Positions 9,249 through 17,295 of a stretch of DNA of 64,000 nucleotides are shown here, piece by piece. Position 1 is the stretch's first letter. Every line of letters starts with the position of its first letter. This stretch comes from Paraburkholderia ginsengiterrae (GTDB lineage: Bacteria > Pseudomonadota > Gammaproteobacteria > Burkholderiales > Burkholderiaceae): NCBI RefSeq assembly GCF_001645125.1, contig NZ_LXKA01000044.1, positions 62,001-126,000 of the forward strand. The letters run 5' to 3'. Under the pieces are notes generated by a model. The model had not been told where the DNA came from. It saw nothing but the letters and a program-made list of their open reading frames with translations, and made no database searches. Position numbers and translations under genes: made by a program.

Positions 9249-10232
9249 CTACGTGCGGCTCCGTTTTCGCGACCCTTTGCCCTCGCGCTTCTCCGCGGCT
9301 GCCGCCATGCGCTGTCGTGCAACGTCGCGCACGGCTTCGATAAAGGCCCGGCCGACGGGCGACGGCTGCGTATCCGAGCGGCGGATCAACCCAACCGGTT
9401 CACCGGTTCCAGCAAACGGCAACGGCAAACGCACCAGCATGCCGTGCGCAAGCTCGTACTCCACGGCGCTCAGCGGCACGAACCACACCGCGCCGTTTTC
9501 CAGCGTCAACGCCCGGCCTGTGGAGACCGACAGCACTTCGACGAACGCCGACAGGGGCGGCACGCCCCACGCACTCAACAAGCTCTCCGCCGATTGCCGG
9601 ATCAACGTGCCGAAGGGCGGCAGCACAACGGGAAAATCTTCCAGCGACGTGGCCGGCAAACCCGCACCGGACGCCAGCGGATGCCCCGCCCGCACCACCG
9701 CGATCAACGGCTCGCTGAACAGTTGCTCGAAACTGAGCCCGACCATCCGCTCCGGATCGGCCAGACGCCCGATTGCAAATTCGATCGCGCCCGCTTTCAG
9801 GCGCTCGAGCAATTCCGGGTTGGCGCCCGTCGCCAGACGCACAATCACGCGCGGCCAAAGCGCGGCGAACTGCTTCAGCGCCGGCGGCATCAACGCCGCC
9901 GCGACCGTTGGCAAGATGCCGATCTCCAGTGTGGCAGCGGCCGCGCCTTCCGCTCGCGCGAGCAGGTCGACGCCTTGCCGCAGCGCGCTCACGCAGGCAC
10001 TGGCGTGCGGCATGAAGAGCTGCCCCTCGCGGGTCGGCACGGCGCCGTGGCGGCCGCGCTCGAACAGCTTCACGCCGAGAATGTCCTCGAGTTCGGTGAC
10101 TGTCTTGGAGACGGCAGGCTGTGTGATCGACAGGCTGTCAGCCGCTCGCTGGACGCTGCCGAACTGCGCGACGGCCAGAAAGCACTGAAGATGACGGAAT
10201 TTGACGCGGCTGTCCGCGAGGCTGCGTTGCAT
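9249..10232 (-). CDS. pcaQ: LysR-type regulator of the pca genes
   Basis: A 327-residue LysR-family activator: winged helix at residues 12-70 (FRHLQCFLAVAQFGSVQRAA, ITQPAVSKTVTELEDILGVKLFERG), then the substrate-binding domain. It is divergent from pcaHG, the classic arrangement of pcaQ, the beta-carboxy-cis,cis-muconate/gamma-lactone-responsive activator of the protocatechuate branch in Agrobacterium, Sinorhizobium and Burkholderia. The identification therefore rests on both sequence and neighbours. No clear ribosome site precedes the ATG. The C-terminus is basic (EKREGKGSRKRSRT). The intergenic region carries a candidate site for it. Confidence 0.85.
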   Translation of the reverse strand: MQRSLADSRVKFRHLQCFLAVAQFGSVQRAADSLSITQPAVSKTVTELEDILGVKLFERGRHGAVPTREGQLFMPHASACVSALRQGVDLLARAEGAAAATLEIGILPTVAAALMPPALKQFAALWPRVIVRLATGANPELLERLKAGAIEFAIGRLADPERMVGLSFEQLFSEPLIAVVRAGHPLASGAGLPATSLEDFPVVLPPFGTLIRQSAESLLSAWGVPPLSAFVEVLSVSTGRALTLENGAVWFVPLSAVEYELAHGMLVRLPLPFAGTGEPVGLIRRSDTQPSPVGRAFIEAVRDVARQRMAAAAEKREGKGSRKRSRT

Positions 10233-10272
10233 AACGGCAGGTTATACGAAAAGGGTGAAAACGTCATTTTTC

Positions 10273-10293
10273 ATAACCTTCCGGGTTGGTTAA
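10273..10293. promoter_or_regulatory. Candidate PcaQ site upstream of pcaHG
   Basis: Half-sites ATAACC (10273-10278) and GGTTAA (10288-10293) form an imperfect inverted repeat in the 108-base pcaQ-pcaH gap, with an extra GGGTT between them. The published Sinorhizobium PcaQ operator has the same half-sites but a four-base spacer, while here the spacer is nine. It is a plausible but non-canonical operator for divergent control. Confidence 0.45.
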
Positions 10294-10340
10294 AGTCCTT
10301 CCATCACGTCGTACCCCACAATTCCTCGAAGGAGACACTG

Positions 10341-11045
10341 ATGGACGATTCCCTTCTCAGCGCGCGCGACTTCGCGTCCCACCCGGCCTATATCTATCCC
10401 GGCTACGGTTCGTCGGTTAAACGCGGCCCCACGCGTCCGCTGATTCCGCTGAAGGAAAAGCTGCGCGACCAGCACGTGCCGGTCTATGGCACGGAAGATC
10501 TCGGCGAACTCGACCACGATCTCACGCGCAATGCGGTGCGCAACGGCGAGCCGCTTGGCGAACGCATCATCGTGACGGGCCGTGTGCTCGACGAGGGCGG
10601 CCGCCCGGTGCGCAATACGCTGGTCGAAATCTGGCAGGCGAACGCCGCCGGCCGCTATGTGCACAAGGCCGACCAGCACGACGCGCCGCTCGACCCGAAC
10701 TTCCTCGGCGCGGGCCGCTGCATCACCGATAACGACGGCCGCTACCGCTTCCTGACGATCAAGCCAGGCGCGTATCCGTGGGGCAATCATCCGAATGCGT
10801 GGCGCCCGAACCATATCCACTTTTCGCTGTTCGGCGACCATTTCGGCTCACGCCTCGTCACGCAGATGTATTTCCCTGGCGACCCGCTGCTGGCCTTCGA
10901 CCCGATTTTCCAGGGCACGCCGGAGCACGCACGCGACCGCCTGATCGCGAATTTTTCGCTGGACACCACGCAAGAGGCCTATGCGCTCGGCTACGACTTC
11001 GACATCGTGCTGCGCGGCCGCAACGAAACGCCGATGGAGCGCTAA
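10341..11045 (+). CDS. pcaH: Protocatechuate 3,4-dioxygenase, beta subunit
   Basis: A 234-residue intradiol dioxygenase subunit that cleaves protocatechuate to beta-carboxy-cis,cis-muconate, the first step of the beta-ketoadipate pathway. All four Fe(III) ligands are recognisable: Tyr106 in NAAGRYVHKAD, Tyr145 in KPGAYPW, and His158 and His160 in RPNHIHFSLFG, with the Tyr-to-His spacing of 13 seen in characterised PcaH. The ATG at 10341 has GAAGGAG seven bases upstream; the frame is open upstream but only antisense to pcaQ. pcaG follows after three bases, so the alpha and beta subunits are co-translated in equal amounts. Confidence 0.95.
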   Translation: MDDSLLSARDFASHPAYIYPGYGSSVKRGPTRPLIPLKEKLRDQHVPVYGTEDLGELDHDLTRNAVRNGEPLGERIIVTGRVLDEGGRPVRNTLVEIWQANAAGRYVHKADQHDAPLDPNFLGAGRCITDNDGRYRFLTIKPGAYPWGNHPNAWRPNHIHFSLFGDHFGSRLVTQMYFPGDPLLAFDPIFQGTPEHARDRLIANFSLDTTQEAYALGYDFDIVLRGRNETPMER

Positions 11046-11048
11046 GCC

Positions 11049-11636
11049 ATGACCACTCTCAAGCAAACGCCTTCGCAAACCGTTGGGCCCTACTTCGCGT
11101 ACGGTCTGTGCCCGCAGCAATACGACTTCGACTTCAAGAGCCTGTTCACGCCCGTTCTGGCCGACCGCGAGGCGGCCGGCGAACACATCACGATCGTCGG
11201 CCAGGTATTCGACGGCGACGGCAAGATAATTGGCGATGCGATGCTCGAAGTCTCGCAAGTGGACGCGAATGGCCACTACCCGGAATCGCGCGAGGAAGTC
11301 CTGAAGACAGGTTTTCGCGGCTTTGCGCGCGTCGGCACCGGTACGGATCCGCACAAGCGCTTTGTCGTGGAAACGGTGAAACCCGGCCGCGCCAGCCCGG
11401 ACGAAGCACCGCATTTGAAGGTAACGCTGACGATGCGCGGCATGCTGCTGCACACCTTCACGCGCATTTATTTCGAAGACGAAGCTGCGGCCAACGAGAA
11501 AGACCCCGTGCTGGCAGCGGTTCCAGCGGACCGGCGCGGCACGCTGATCGCGCGCCGCGAACCGGATGTGGCCAACGTGTACCGCTTCGATATCCACATG
11601 CAGGGCGATAAGGAAACCGTATTCTTCGACCTGTGA
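11049..11636 (+). CDS. pcaG: Protocatechuate 3,4-dioxygenase, alpha subunit
   Basis: A 195-residue partner of PcaH. It starts with the TPSQTVGPYFAYGL segment typical of PcaG and ends in a DIHMQGDKETVFFDL tail. It lacks the full metal-ligand set, as expected of the non-catalytic alpha chain that completes the active-site pocket. It follows pcaH by three bases and is followed by a factor-independent terminator at 11724-11747. The other pca genes (pcaB, pcaC, pcaD, pcaIJ, pcaF) are not in the window, so the rest of the pathway must be elsewhere. Confidence 0.93.
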   Translation: MTTLKQTPSQTVGPYFAYGLCPQQYDFDFKSLFTPVLADREAAGEHITIVGQVFDGDGKIIGDAMLEVSQVDANGHYPESREEVLKTGFRGFARVGTGTDPHKRFVVETVKPGRASPDEAPHLKVTLTMRGMLLHTFTRIYFEDEAAANEKDPVLAAVPADRRGTLIARREPDVANVYRFDIHMQGDKETVFFDL

Positions 11637-11723
11637 TGCGGTTTTTCTATACTTTCAGATAGCTTTCACCTACACTGGTCATGATCCGTCTTGCGACTGG
11701 ATCGCGAAACTCCGAGTAGTTGA

Positions 11724-11747
11724 GCCCGCCTTGCGCGGGCTTTTTTT
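11724..11747 (+). terminator. Rho-independent terminator after pcaHG
   Basis: GCCCGC and GCGGGC form a 6-bp stem with a five-base loop, followed directly by seven T residues on the plus strand. It lies 88 bases after the pcaG stop codon. Confidence 0.85.
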
Positions 11748-11817
11748 CGGCTTTTGTGTCTGCAGCAGCTCGCCCATCAGTTGGGACATCGAAGCAATCT
11801 GACGCCCCACTCCCCAT

Positions 11818-12081
11818 TCAACAGCGGAAATGTTCGATGTTCTGTCCGGCGTACGTGGCGCGCTTAAGCCAGTCCGGCTTCTCGCCACGACCGTCCCACG
11901 TATTTCCGTAGGCGTCGCGGTACATGATCACCGGGACCGCGGCTGCGTCGGCTTCGATCGACTCGGCAAGCGCTTCCAGCGTAATGCCGTATTCGTCCAT
12001 GCGGCGGCGGATCCAAACGACCAGACGCTCACGCGCATTCCCGTCGAAGTCGAACGACTGTTGTTCTTCTCGCTTTTTCAT
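11818..12081 (-). CDS. Short H-NS-type DNA-binding protein
   Basis: An 87-residue protein whose C-terminal part (YRDAYGNTWDGRGEKPDWL, residues about 53-72) matches the AT-hook-like DNA-binding core of H-NS/MvaT-family C-terminal domains (YRDxxTGxTWxGRGxxPxWI). The usual N-terminal oligomerisation domain is reduced to about 45 residues. This suggests a small, perhaps non-oligomerising, nucleoid-associated protein; similar short forms are common in Burkholderia. No good ribosome site precedes the ATG. It is convergent with the pcaHG transcript, whose terminator lies in the gap. Confidence 0.65.
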   Translation of the reverse strand: MKKREEQQSFDFDGNARERLVVWIRRRMDEYGITLEALAESIEADAAAVPVIMYRDAYGNTWDGRGEKPDWLKRATYAGQNIEHFRC

Positions 12082-12443
12082 AACGTATCGGTATCGCGGC
12101 TACTCAAGCTCGCGTTGGAACCAACAAAGATATTGTTAAATAACTCGAAACCGAGGCTTAATTCAGACGGCTCGAATGCAAATCGGACTCACGACGCCTT
12201 TCCTGATGCGGAGCGAATCGCACCTGGAAACATGCTCAGTCAATCTTGGATAATGGGGATTCGCCGGCAACCGGTTCGAACAGCGCCCGTCGCTCGTGTT
12301 TCGCCCCGTGCCCCGAGGCTGCTGCAGCGTATGGAAAGTCATTCTAGCATTCAAGTTCTTTTGCTTGACGTAACGGATTGTTGTCTACAGTGCCGGGCTT
12401 TTCATTTAGCATTGGACGCATTAGCGCATAGGAGACCCACGAC
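12082..12443. other. Intergenic gap without recognised gene
   Basis: This 362-base stretch separates the divergent H-NS-like gene and the LysE gene. It is AT-richer near 12120-12160 and probably holds both promoters. I found no RNA gene, repeat or operator in it. Confidence 0.5.
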
Positions 12444-13079
12444 ATGCCCGCTTCAACCGCCATTATCACCATCCTTGCCGCGCTCCTGCTGGGCGCCATG
12501 AGCCCAGGACCGAGCTTTGTCATCGTCGCGCGCAACTCGATCGGACTATCGCGCGGCGACGGCCTCGCCACCGCGCTCGCCATGGGCATTGGCGGCGTCT
12601 TCTTTAGCGGTATTGCGTTGCTCGGGCTCTATACGCTGCTGGCCACCGTCGAGTGGCTCTACATCGGCCTGAAAGTGGCGGGCGGTCTCTACCTGATCTA
12701 TCTTGCGTCGAAAATCTGGCGCGGCGCCGCCAAACCACTCGCATTCGACGCGGCACAAGCCGCCACGACCAACGCACGCAAATCGTTCTGGATCGGTTTG
12801 AGCACTCAACTCAGCAACCCGAAGACAGCGGTCTACTACGGCAGTATCTTCGCGGCCCTGCTTCCGCAACATCCGCCGCTGTGGTGCTACTTTGCCTTGC
12901 CGCCGGCCATCTTCACTATCGAAGCGGGCTGGTACACGATCGTGGCGCTGTGCTTTTCGAGCAAGCGTCCCCGCGAAGTCTATCTGCAATGGAAAGCCTG
13001 GATCGATCGCGTCGCCGCGAGCGCAGTGACCGCGCTTGGATTGCGCCTGATCCTGACGGCGCATAAGGTGGGTATCTGA
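12444..13079 (+). CDS. LysE/RhtB-family amino-acid exporter
   Basis: A 211-residue protein with six predicted transmembrane helices. The beginning (ILAALLLGAMSPGPSFVIVA, with the family motif SPGPxFxxVxRN at residues 19-30) and the later STQLSNPKTAVYY (SNPK motif) are characteristic of the LysE/RhtB translocators that export amino acids or homoserine-like compounds by proton antiport. The ATG at 12444 has AGGAG nine bases upstream. It is a single-gene unit followed by a strong hairpin. Substrate unknown. Confidence 0.88.
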   Translation: MPASTAIITILAALLLGAMSPGPSFVIVARNSIGLSRGDGLATALAMGIGGVFFSGIALLGLYTLLATVEWLYIGLKVAGGLYLIYLASKIWRGAAKPLAFDAAQAATTNARKSFWIGLSTQLSNPKTAVYYGSIFAALLPQHPPLWCYFALPPAIFTIEAGWYTIVALCFSSKRPREVYLQWKAWIDRVAASAVTALGLRLILTAHKVGI

Positions 13080-13101
13080 ACTAGCGCTGCCGCCTGGCTG
13101 T

Positions 13102-13131
13102 CCGCTTGCCGCGTCGCGGCACGGCAAGCGG
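13102..13131 (+). terminator. Hairpin after the LysE gene
   Basis: CCGCTTGCCG (13102-13111) and CGGCAAGCGG (13122-13131) form a perfect 10-bp stem with a ten-base loop, 22 bases after the exporter stop codon. No T tract follows, so it may be a 3' stabilising structure and not a classical terminator. Confidence 0.5.
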
Positions 13132-13376
13132 GCAACCAGGGCCTTACCGTCATGTGCCTGGCGCAGGAACTTCACGGCGCTTGAAAAAACAGTTACAAGT
13201 TATTGGTTGACGCCAACACACCGTGGCAGTTATCGTGTCGCCAGAGTTTCAAGAAGTCCGATAGCTGTTCATCAATGTCTCGCTCCCCCCAGCGGTATTC
13301 GTTGTCCTCTCCCTCCTTGACGCTTCTTCCGCTCGTTCACAGAGCACATCATTCTATTTTTACTCAAGGTTTCATC

Positions 13377-13580
13377 ATGGATACCGGTACCGTTAAGTGG
13401 TTCAACGACAGCAAAGGCTTTGGCTTCATCACCCCGGACAAGGGCGGCGACGACCTGTTCGCGCACTTCTCCGAAATCGGCGGCAGTGGCTTCAAGACGC
13501 TGGCTGAGGGTCAAAAGGTGAGCTTCGAAACGAAGCAAGGCCCGAAGGGTCTGCAAGCGGCTAACATCACGCCGCTGTAA
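13377..13580 (+). CDS. cspA: Cold-shock protein (CspA family)
   Basis: A 67-residue single cold-shock domain. RNP1 (KGFGFITPD, residues 13-21) and RNP2 (DLFAHFSEI, residues 26-34) are complete, giving a single-stranded nucleic-acid-binding beta-barrel that acts as an RNA chaperone. The ATG at 13377 gives the standard start ([10 protein letters not shown]). The 297-base gap upstream contains a T/C-rich leader, consistent with the long regulated 5' leader of csp genes. A perfect 8-bp hairpin follows the stop codon. Whether it is cold-induced or constitutive cannot be told. Confidence 0.95.
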   Translation: MDTGTVKWFNDSKGFGFITPDKGGDDLFAHFSEIGGSGFKTLAEGQKVSFETKQGPKGLQAANITPL

Positions 13581-13592
13581 GTTTGAAGGGCT

Positions 13593-13614
13593 CGGTGTCC
13601 GGCAACGGACACCG
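13593..13614 (+). terminator. Hairpin after the csp gene
   Basis: CGGTGTCC and GGACACCG form an 8-bp perfect stem with a six-base loop, 13 bases after the stop codon. The T tract is missing, so terminator function is likely but not certain. Confidence 0.5.
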
Positions 13615-13871
13615 GGTTGCAGCGACATCCTCGCGGAGCTTTGTCTCCCACAGTTGGCGCAATCGCTTTTTAGCCGCGTTTTATGCGAGCGGCTTGCCTA
13701 AGCGCCAAACGCCTCGTTGCACCTCATTCTCCCCTCCGGCTTCAACGCCCATTTTTCGCTTTTCCGACTGCGTCACGATTCGGCTCGCAATGGCTTGAAT
13801 CTGCTTGTCCGCGTGACTCGTGCAAGGGTCCGCAAGGCAGCTGCGCACTCGAACACTATTAAAAAATTAAA

Positions 13872-14096
13872 ATGCAAAACAAATCTGCTCACTACTACAA
13901 CGGCTATGCCGTCAAACCCTCGGCGCATCGTTTGCCCGACGGTACTTTTTCATCCAACCTGCTGCTCGAACGCGCCAACAGTGCGCGCACCGATGGGCGC
14001 TACCAGTTCTATTCGCTCGACTACTTCACGAACGAAGAACAGGCCCTGCAGCATTCCGCACGTTGGGCCCGGCACTGGGTCGATACGCGCGGCTGA
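13872..14096 (+). CDS. Small protein of unknown function
   Basis: A 74-residue polar protein, rich in Tyr, Arg and Ser (MQNKSAHYYNGYAV, later YQFYSLDYFTNEEQALQHSARWARHW). No signal peptide, membrane helix or known domain is visible. The ATG is preceded by an A-rich stretch and no clear ribosome site. It has coding-like composition and a plausible helical end. It lies 290 bases downstream of the cold-shock gene on the same strand. I do not recognise it. Confidence 0.5.
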   Translation: MQNKSAHYYNGYAVKPSAHRLPDGTFSSNLLLERANSARTDGRYQFYSLDYFTNEEQALQHSARWARHWVDTRG

Positions 14097-14171
14097 GCGC
14101 GCATTGCGCCGAATGACACGTCGGACGTTGCGCGCCATGCAGCGCGCCACGCCGTCACGCGCGCTGCGGCG

Positions 14172-15803
14172 CTACGATTTTCCTTCTGCCTTGAGCCGCG
14201 CGCGTAGTTCGAACTTCTGAATTTTTCCCGTCGACGTCTTCGGCAATTCGCCGAAGCGCACCGCTTTCGGCAGCTTGTATCCCGCAAGAAACTGCCGGCA
14301 ATGCGCGATGATCTCTTCGGCGCTCACCTGGGCGCCTTCCCTGAGTTCGACGAAGGCGCAGGGCACCTCGCCCCATTTCGGATCGTCCATCGCCACCACA
14401 GCGGCCACCGACACCGCAGGGTGCCGGTACAGCGCGTCTTCGACCTCAATGCTCGAAATGTTCTCGCCGCCCGAAATGATGATGTCCTTGCTGCGATCGC
14501 GAATGCGGATATAGCCGTCGGGCATCCGCACGCCTAAATCGCCGGTATGAAACCAGCCGCCCGCGAAGGTGGCTTCCGTAGCGCGTGCGTTCTTCAGATA
14601 CCCCTTCATGCAGATGTTGCCGCGGAACATGATCTCGCCGATCGTCTCGCCGTCGTCGGGCACGGGTGCGAGCGTGTCCGGGTCGAGCACGGTCACCGCT
14701 GCCTGAAGGTGATAGCGCACGCCTTGCCGCGCATTCAGCTCGGCGCGCGCGTTGTCGTCGAGCGCCTCCCACGCTTCCTGCTTCGCGCAGACGGCGGCGG
14801 GGCCGTAGGTCTCGGTGAGTCCGTATACATGAGTCAGGTCGAAACCGATCTCTTTCATCTTCGCGATCACCGCGGATGGCGGCGCCGCGCCGGCGACCAT
14901 GGTCGACACGCGATGCGTGATGCCCTCGCGCCATTCGGCCGGCGCATTCGCGAGCGCGCTCTGCACAATCGGCGCACCGCAATAATGCGTGATGCCCTCG
15001 CGGCGAATCAGGTCGAACACGGTCTTCGCGTCGAATTTGCGCAGACAGACGTTGACGCCCGCACGCGCGGCAACCGTCCACGGAAAGCACCAGCCGTTGC
15101 AATGGAATAGCGGCAGGGTCCAGAGGTAGACCGCATGCTTGGGCATGTCCCATTCGAGGATGTTGCTGAGCGCATTCAGATACGCGCCGCGATGATGGTA
15201 GACCACGCCCTTCGGGTCGCCGGTCGTGCCCGAAGTGTAGTTCAGCGCAATGGCGTCCCACTCGTCGGCCGGCGTGGTCCATGCGAATTCGGGGTCGCCG
15301 GATTGCAAAAACGCTTCATAGTCCGTCGCGCGCGTAAATTGCGCGGCGTCGGCAGGCATGGCGTCCGCCACGCTGATCACGCGTAGCTCCGGGAATTCCA
15401 GCGTGGCGCGATGAGCGACCTCGCCGTATTCCGTATCGACGATCAGCGCCTTCGCCTCGCCATGCCGCAGCATGAACAATAGCGACGACACGTCGAGCCG
15501 CGTATTCAGCGTATTGAGCACCGCGCCGGCCATCGGCACGCCGAAGTGCGCTTCTATCATCGGAGGAATATTGGGCAGCAGGGCGGCGACCGTATCGCCG
15601 CGCTCGATGCCCGCCTCGCGCAACGCACTGGCCAGACGCCGCGCGCGCTCAAAGGTCTCGCGCCAGTTGCGGCGAATCTCCCCATGGACGACCGCCGGCC
15701 GCTCGCCGTAAACTTGCGCGGCACGCACGATGAAATCGATTGGCGTTAGCGGAATATAGTTGGCCTCACGGCGCTCGAGGCCCTCTTCGAACATGTGCTT
15801 CAT
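14172..15803 (-). CDS. Medium-chain acyl-CoA synthetase (AMP-forming)
   Basis: A 543-residue member of the adenylate-forming superfamily that activates a carboxylic acid as an acyl-AMP, then forms the CoA thioester. Visible motifs: the phosphate loop LNYTSGTTGDPKGVVYHH (about residue 188), YGLTETYG, the GWFHTGDLGV core, RSKDIIISGGENISS and the C-terminal lysine region KTSTGKIQKFELR. The ATG at 15803 has AGGAG eight bases upstream. It is divergent from a Crp/Fnr regulator, with a perfect palindrome between them, so that regulator may control it. Chain-length preference cannot be read from the sequence; 'fatty-acid-CoA ligase' is the family label. Confidence 0.9.
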   Translation of the reverse strand: MKHMFEEGLERREANYIPLTPIDFIVRAAQVYGERPAVVHGEIRRNWRETFERARRLASALREAGIERGDTVAALLPNIPPMIEAHFGVPMAGAVLNTLNTRLDVSSLLFMLRHGEAKALIVDTEYGEVAHRATLEFPELRVISVADAMPADAAQFTRATDYEAFLQSGDPEFAWTTPADEWDAIALNYTSGTTGDPKGVVYHHRGAYLNALSNILEWDMPKHAVYLWTLPLFHCNGWCFPWTVAARAGVNVCLRKFDAKTVFDLIRREGITHYCGAPIVQSALANAPAEWREGITHRVSTMVAGAAPPSAVIAKMKEIGFDLTHVYGLTETYGPAAVCAKQEAWEALDDNARAELNARQGVRYHLQAAVTVLDPDTLAPVPDDGETIGEIMFRGNICMKGYLKNARATEATFAGGWFHTGDLGVRMPDGYIRIRDRSKDIIISGGENISSIEVEDALYRHPAVSVAAVVAMDDPKWGEVPCAFVELREGAQVSAEEIIAHCRQFLAGYKLPKAVRFGELPKTSTGKIQKFELRARLKAEGKS

Positions 15804-15883
15804 CGCATCGTCTCCTAAGGCGCCGACCGCGCCGTCGATTATTCTGATTGATGAACTAGCCTACCAAGCGTCATGGTGAACTG

Positions 15884-15903
15884 TCTGTCATTCAAATGAC
15901 AGA
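15884..15903. promoter_or_regulatory. Perfect palindrome, candidate regulator site
   Basis: TCTGTCATTCAAATGACAGA is a 9-bp perfect inverted repeat around a 2-base centre. It lies in the gap between the divergent acyl-CoA synthetase (start 15803) and Crp/Fnr regulator (ATG 15972). It is near the size expected for a dimeric Crp/Fnr-type operator. It differs from the consensus TTGATN4ATCAA and TGTGAN6TCACA boxes, so its own regulator is the most likely binder. Confidence 0.55.
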
Positions 15904-15971
15904 GTGGCGTGCCCGAACGCTTCGATGCGCGCCTGAACCCACCCACACCCCACTCGCCCTGCAAGCCGCTT

Positions 15972-16718
15972 ATGACCGACGCACCGCTGACCGCCTCCGT
16001 AGACGCCCGCCCGCACCGGCCGGAACGCGTCGCGCACGCCGATCTGCCGCGGTTGTTCGGCACCTGCGCATGGTTTCGGGCACTTGCTGCCGAGCATCAG
16101 GCGATGGTGCTGGCGAGCGCGCACGCGGAGCATCTGGAAGGCGGGGCGTGGATCGCGCGCCGCCAGGAACCGTCGGACTACTGGATCGGTGTGCATTCCG
16201 GTCTCATCAAGCTTGCCATCTATAGCGCCTCGGGCCGCAGTTGCACGCTGTCCGGCGTGCCGCACGGCGGGTGGTTCGGCGAAGGCAGCGTGATCAAGCG
16301 CGAACTGCGCAAATACGACGTTGCGGCGATTCAGCCTTCCCTCGTCATGTTCGTGCCGTCAGACACGTTCCATGCTTTGCTCGAGTCGAGCCTGCCGTTC
16401 ACCGGCTTCGTGATCCGGCAACTGAACAATCGGATGGGGGAATTCATCGCGTCGATTCAGAATAGCCGGTTGCTGGATGTGGACGCACGAGTCGCGCAGT
16501 CGCTCGCGCAACTGTTCAACCCGGATCTCTATCCGGACACGGGGCGCACCCTCACAATTTCCCAGGAAGAAGTCGGTCTGTTGGCAGGTGTATCGCGCCA
16601 GCGGATCAATCAGGCGCTGCAAAACCTCGAGCGGCTGCAGATTCTGCGCCTCTCGTACAACCAGATCGACGTGCTCGATCTCGAACGCTTAGGCGCGTTC
16701 GGCCGGGAGCAGATCTAG
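15972..16718 (+). CDS. Crp/Fnr-family transcription regulator
   Basis: A 248-residue protein with an N-terminal cyclic-nucleotide-binding-like beta-roll (HAEHLEGGAWIARRQ to GVPHGGWFGEGSVIKR, residues about 45-110), a dimerisation helix (VIRQLNNRMGEFIASIQNS) and a C-terminal winged helix (ISQEEVGLLAGVSRQRINQALQNLERLQILRL). The beta-roll lacks the Arg-Ser phosphate-binding pair of CRP and the N-terminal Cys cluster of FNR, so the signal is not cAMP or a 4Fe-4S cluster of that kind. I prefer the ATG at 15972; a GTG at 15909 in frame begins only five bases after the palindrome. Divergent from the acyl-CoA synthetase, which it probably controls. Confidence 0.82.
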   Translation: MTDAPLTASVDARPHRPERVAHADLPRLFGTCAWFRALAAEHQAMVLASAHAEHLEGGAWIARRQEPSDYWIGVHSGLIKLAIYSASGRSCTLSGVPHGGWFGEGSVIKRELRKYDVAAIQPSLVMFVPSDTFHALLESSLPFTGFVIRQLNNRMGEFIASIQNSRLLDVDARVAQSLAQLFNPDLYPDTGRTLTISQEEVGLLAGVSRQRINQALQNLERLQILRLSYNQIDVLDLERLGAFGREQI

Positions 16719-16736
16719 CCGTTCAGAATGAACGAC

Positions 16737-17090
16737 CTAAACGGCGCGCGCATCGCTCCTGCGCGTGATGGGGCGCTCCAGCACCGCATCTGTGCCGAAC
16801 AGCGCGAAGGCAATGCTGGCCAGCACGCCTGACTTCTTCCAGCGCAGGTAATAGCGGTGCGCCGTTTGATACGGCGCATATCGGTCGGGCATCGCGCTCC
16901 AGGGCGCGCGCGCGTGCAACACCCACATCACGCTATTCATCACCCAGCGGATATCGATGCTGGGGCGGCCGCGCCGCGGGCCGTGCTCCTGCATTTCGGG
17001 CAGTAGCGGCGCGATGCGATGCCATTGCTCATCGGTCAGATCCCGAATGGGCGGCGAGTGGGGCGAGGGATTCGAAGCGGGAATATTCAT
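16737..17090 (-). CDS. Lone DUF4096 (IS5-type transposase N-terminal) protein
   Basis: A 117-residue protein containing the DUF4096/IS402-type N-terminal domain (LTDEQWHRIAPLLPE, GPRRGRPSIDIRWVMNSVMWVLHARAPW, YLRWKKSGV). The catalytic DDE half is missing, and no second reading frame for it lies downstream. No flanking inverted repeats or target-site duplications are visible, so this is either a decayed insertion sequence or a domesticated DNA-binding protein. The inner ATG at 17090 is used; the frame is open to 17156. It lies 18 bases from the convergent Crp/Fnr gene end. Confidence 0.6.
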   Translation of the reverse strand: MNIPASNPSPHSPPIRDLTDEQWHRIAPLLPEMQEHGPRRGRPSIDIRWVMNSVMWVLHARAPWSAMPDRYAPYQTAHRYYLRWKKSGVLASIAFALFGTDAVLERPITRRSDARAV

Positions 17091-17238
17091 GCAGTGAACA
17101 TGCACACTTGCCGCGCTCCTTGCTGGCAACGCGGCGAGACAGGGTCGATCAATCAATGAATTTCAGACTAACCCAAGCACGCTTTCGCGAAGGTTAACTC
17201 TTGTTAGAAGAAGTCTCCGCAGCGAAATCCGCGCGCAT

Positions 17239-17268
17239 AAAAAAAGGTGCCGCGAGCGGCACCTTTTT
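17239..17268. terminator. Bidirectional terminator between porin and DUF4096 gene
   Basis: GGTGCCG and CGGCACC form a 7-bp stem with a four-base loop (CGAG), flanked by seven A on the left and six T on the right. It can end transcription in both directions; it lies 27 bases beyond the stop codon of the minus-strand porin gene at 17296. Confidence 0.8.
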
Positions 17269-17295
17269 TGCACTACAACCAGCTTCTGTTAAAGC

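Noticed and set aside
13206-13234. TTGACG and TTATCG as a sigma-70 promoter for the csp gene
   Set aside because: Spacing of 17 fits but the -10 match is only three of six bases; not supported enough.
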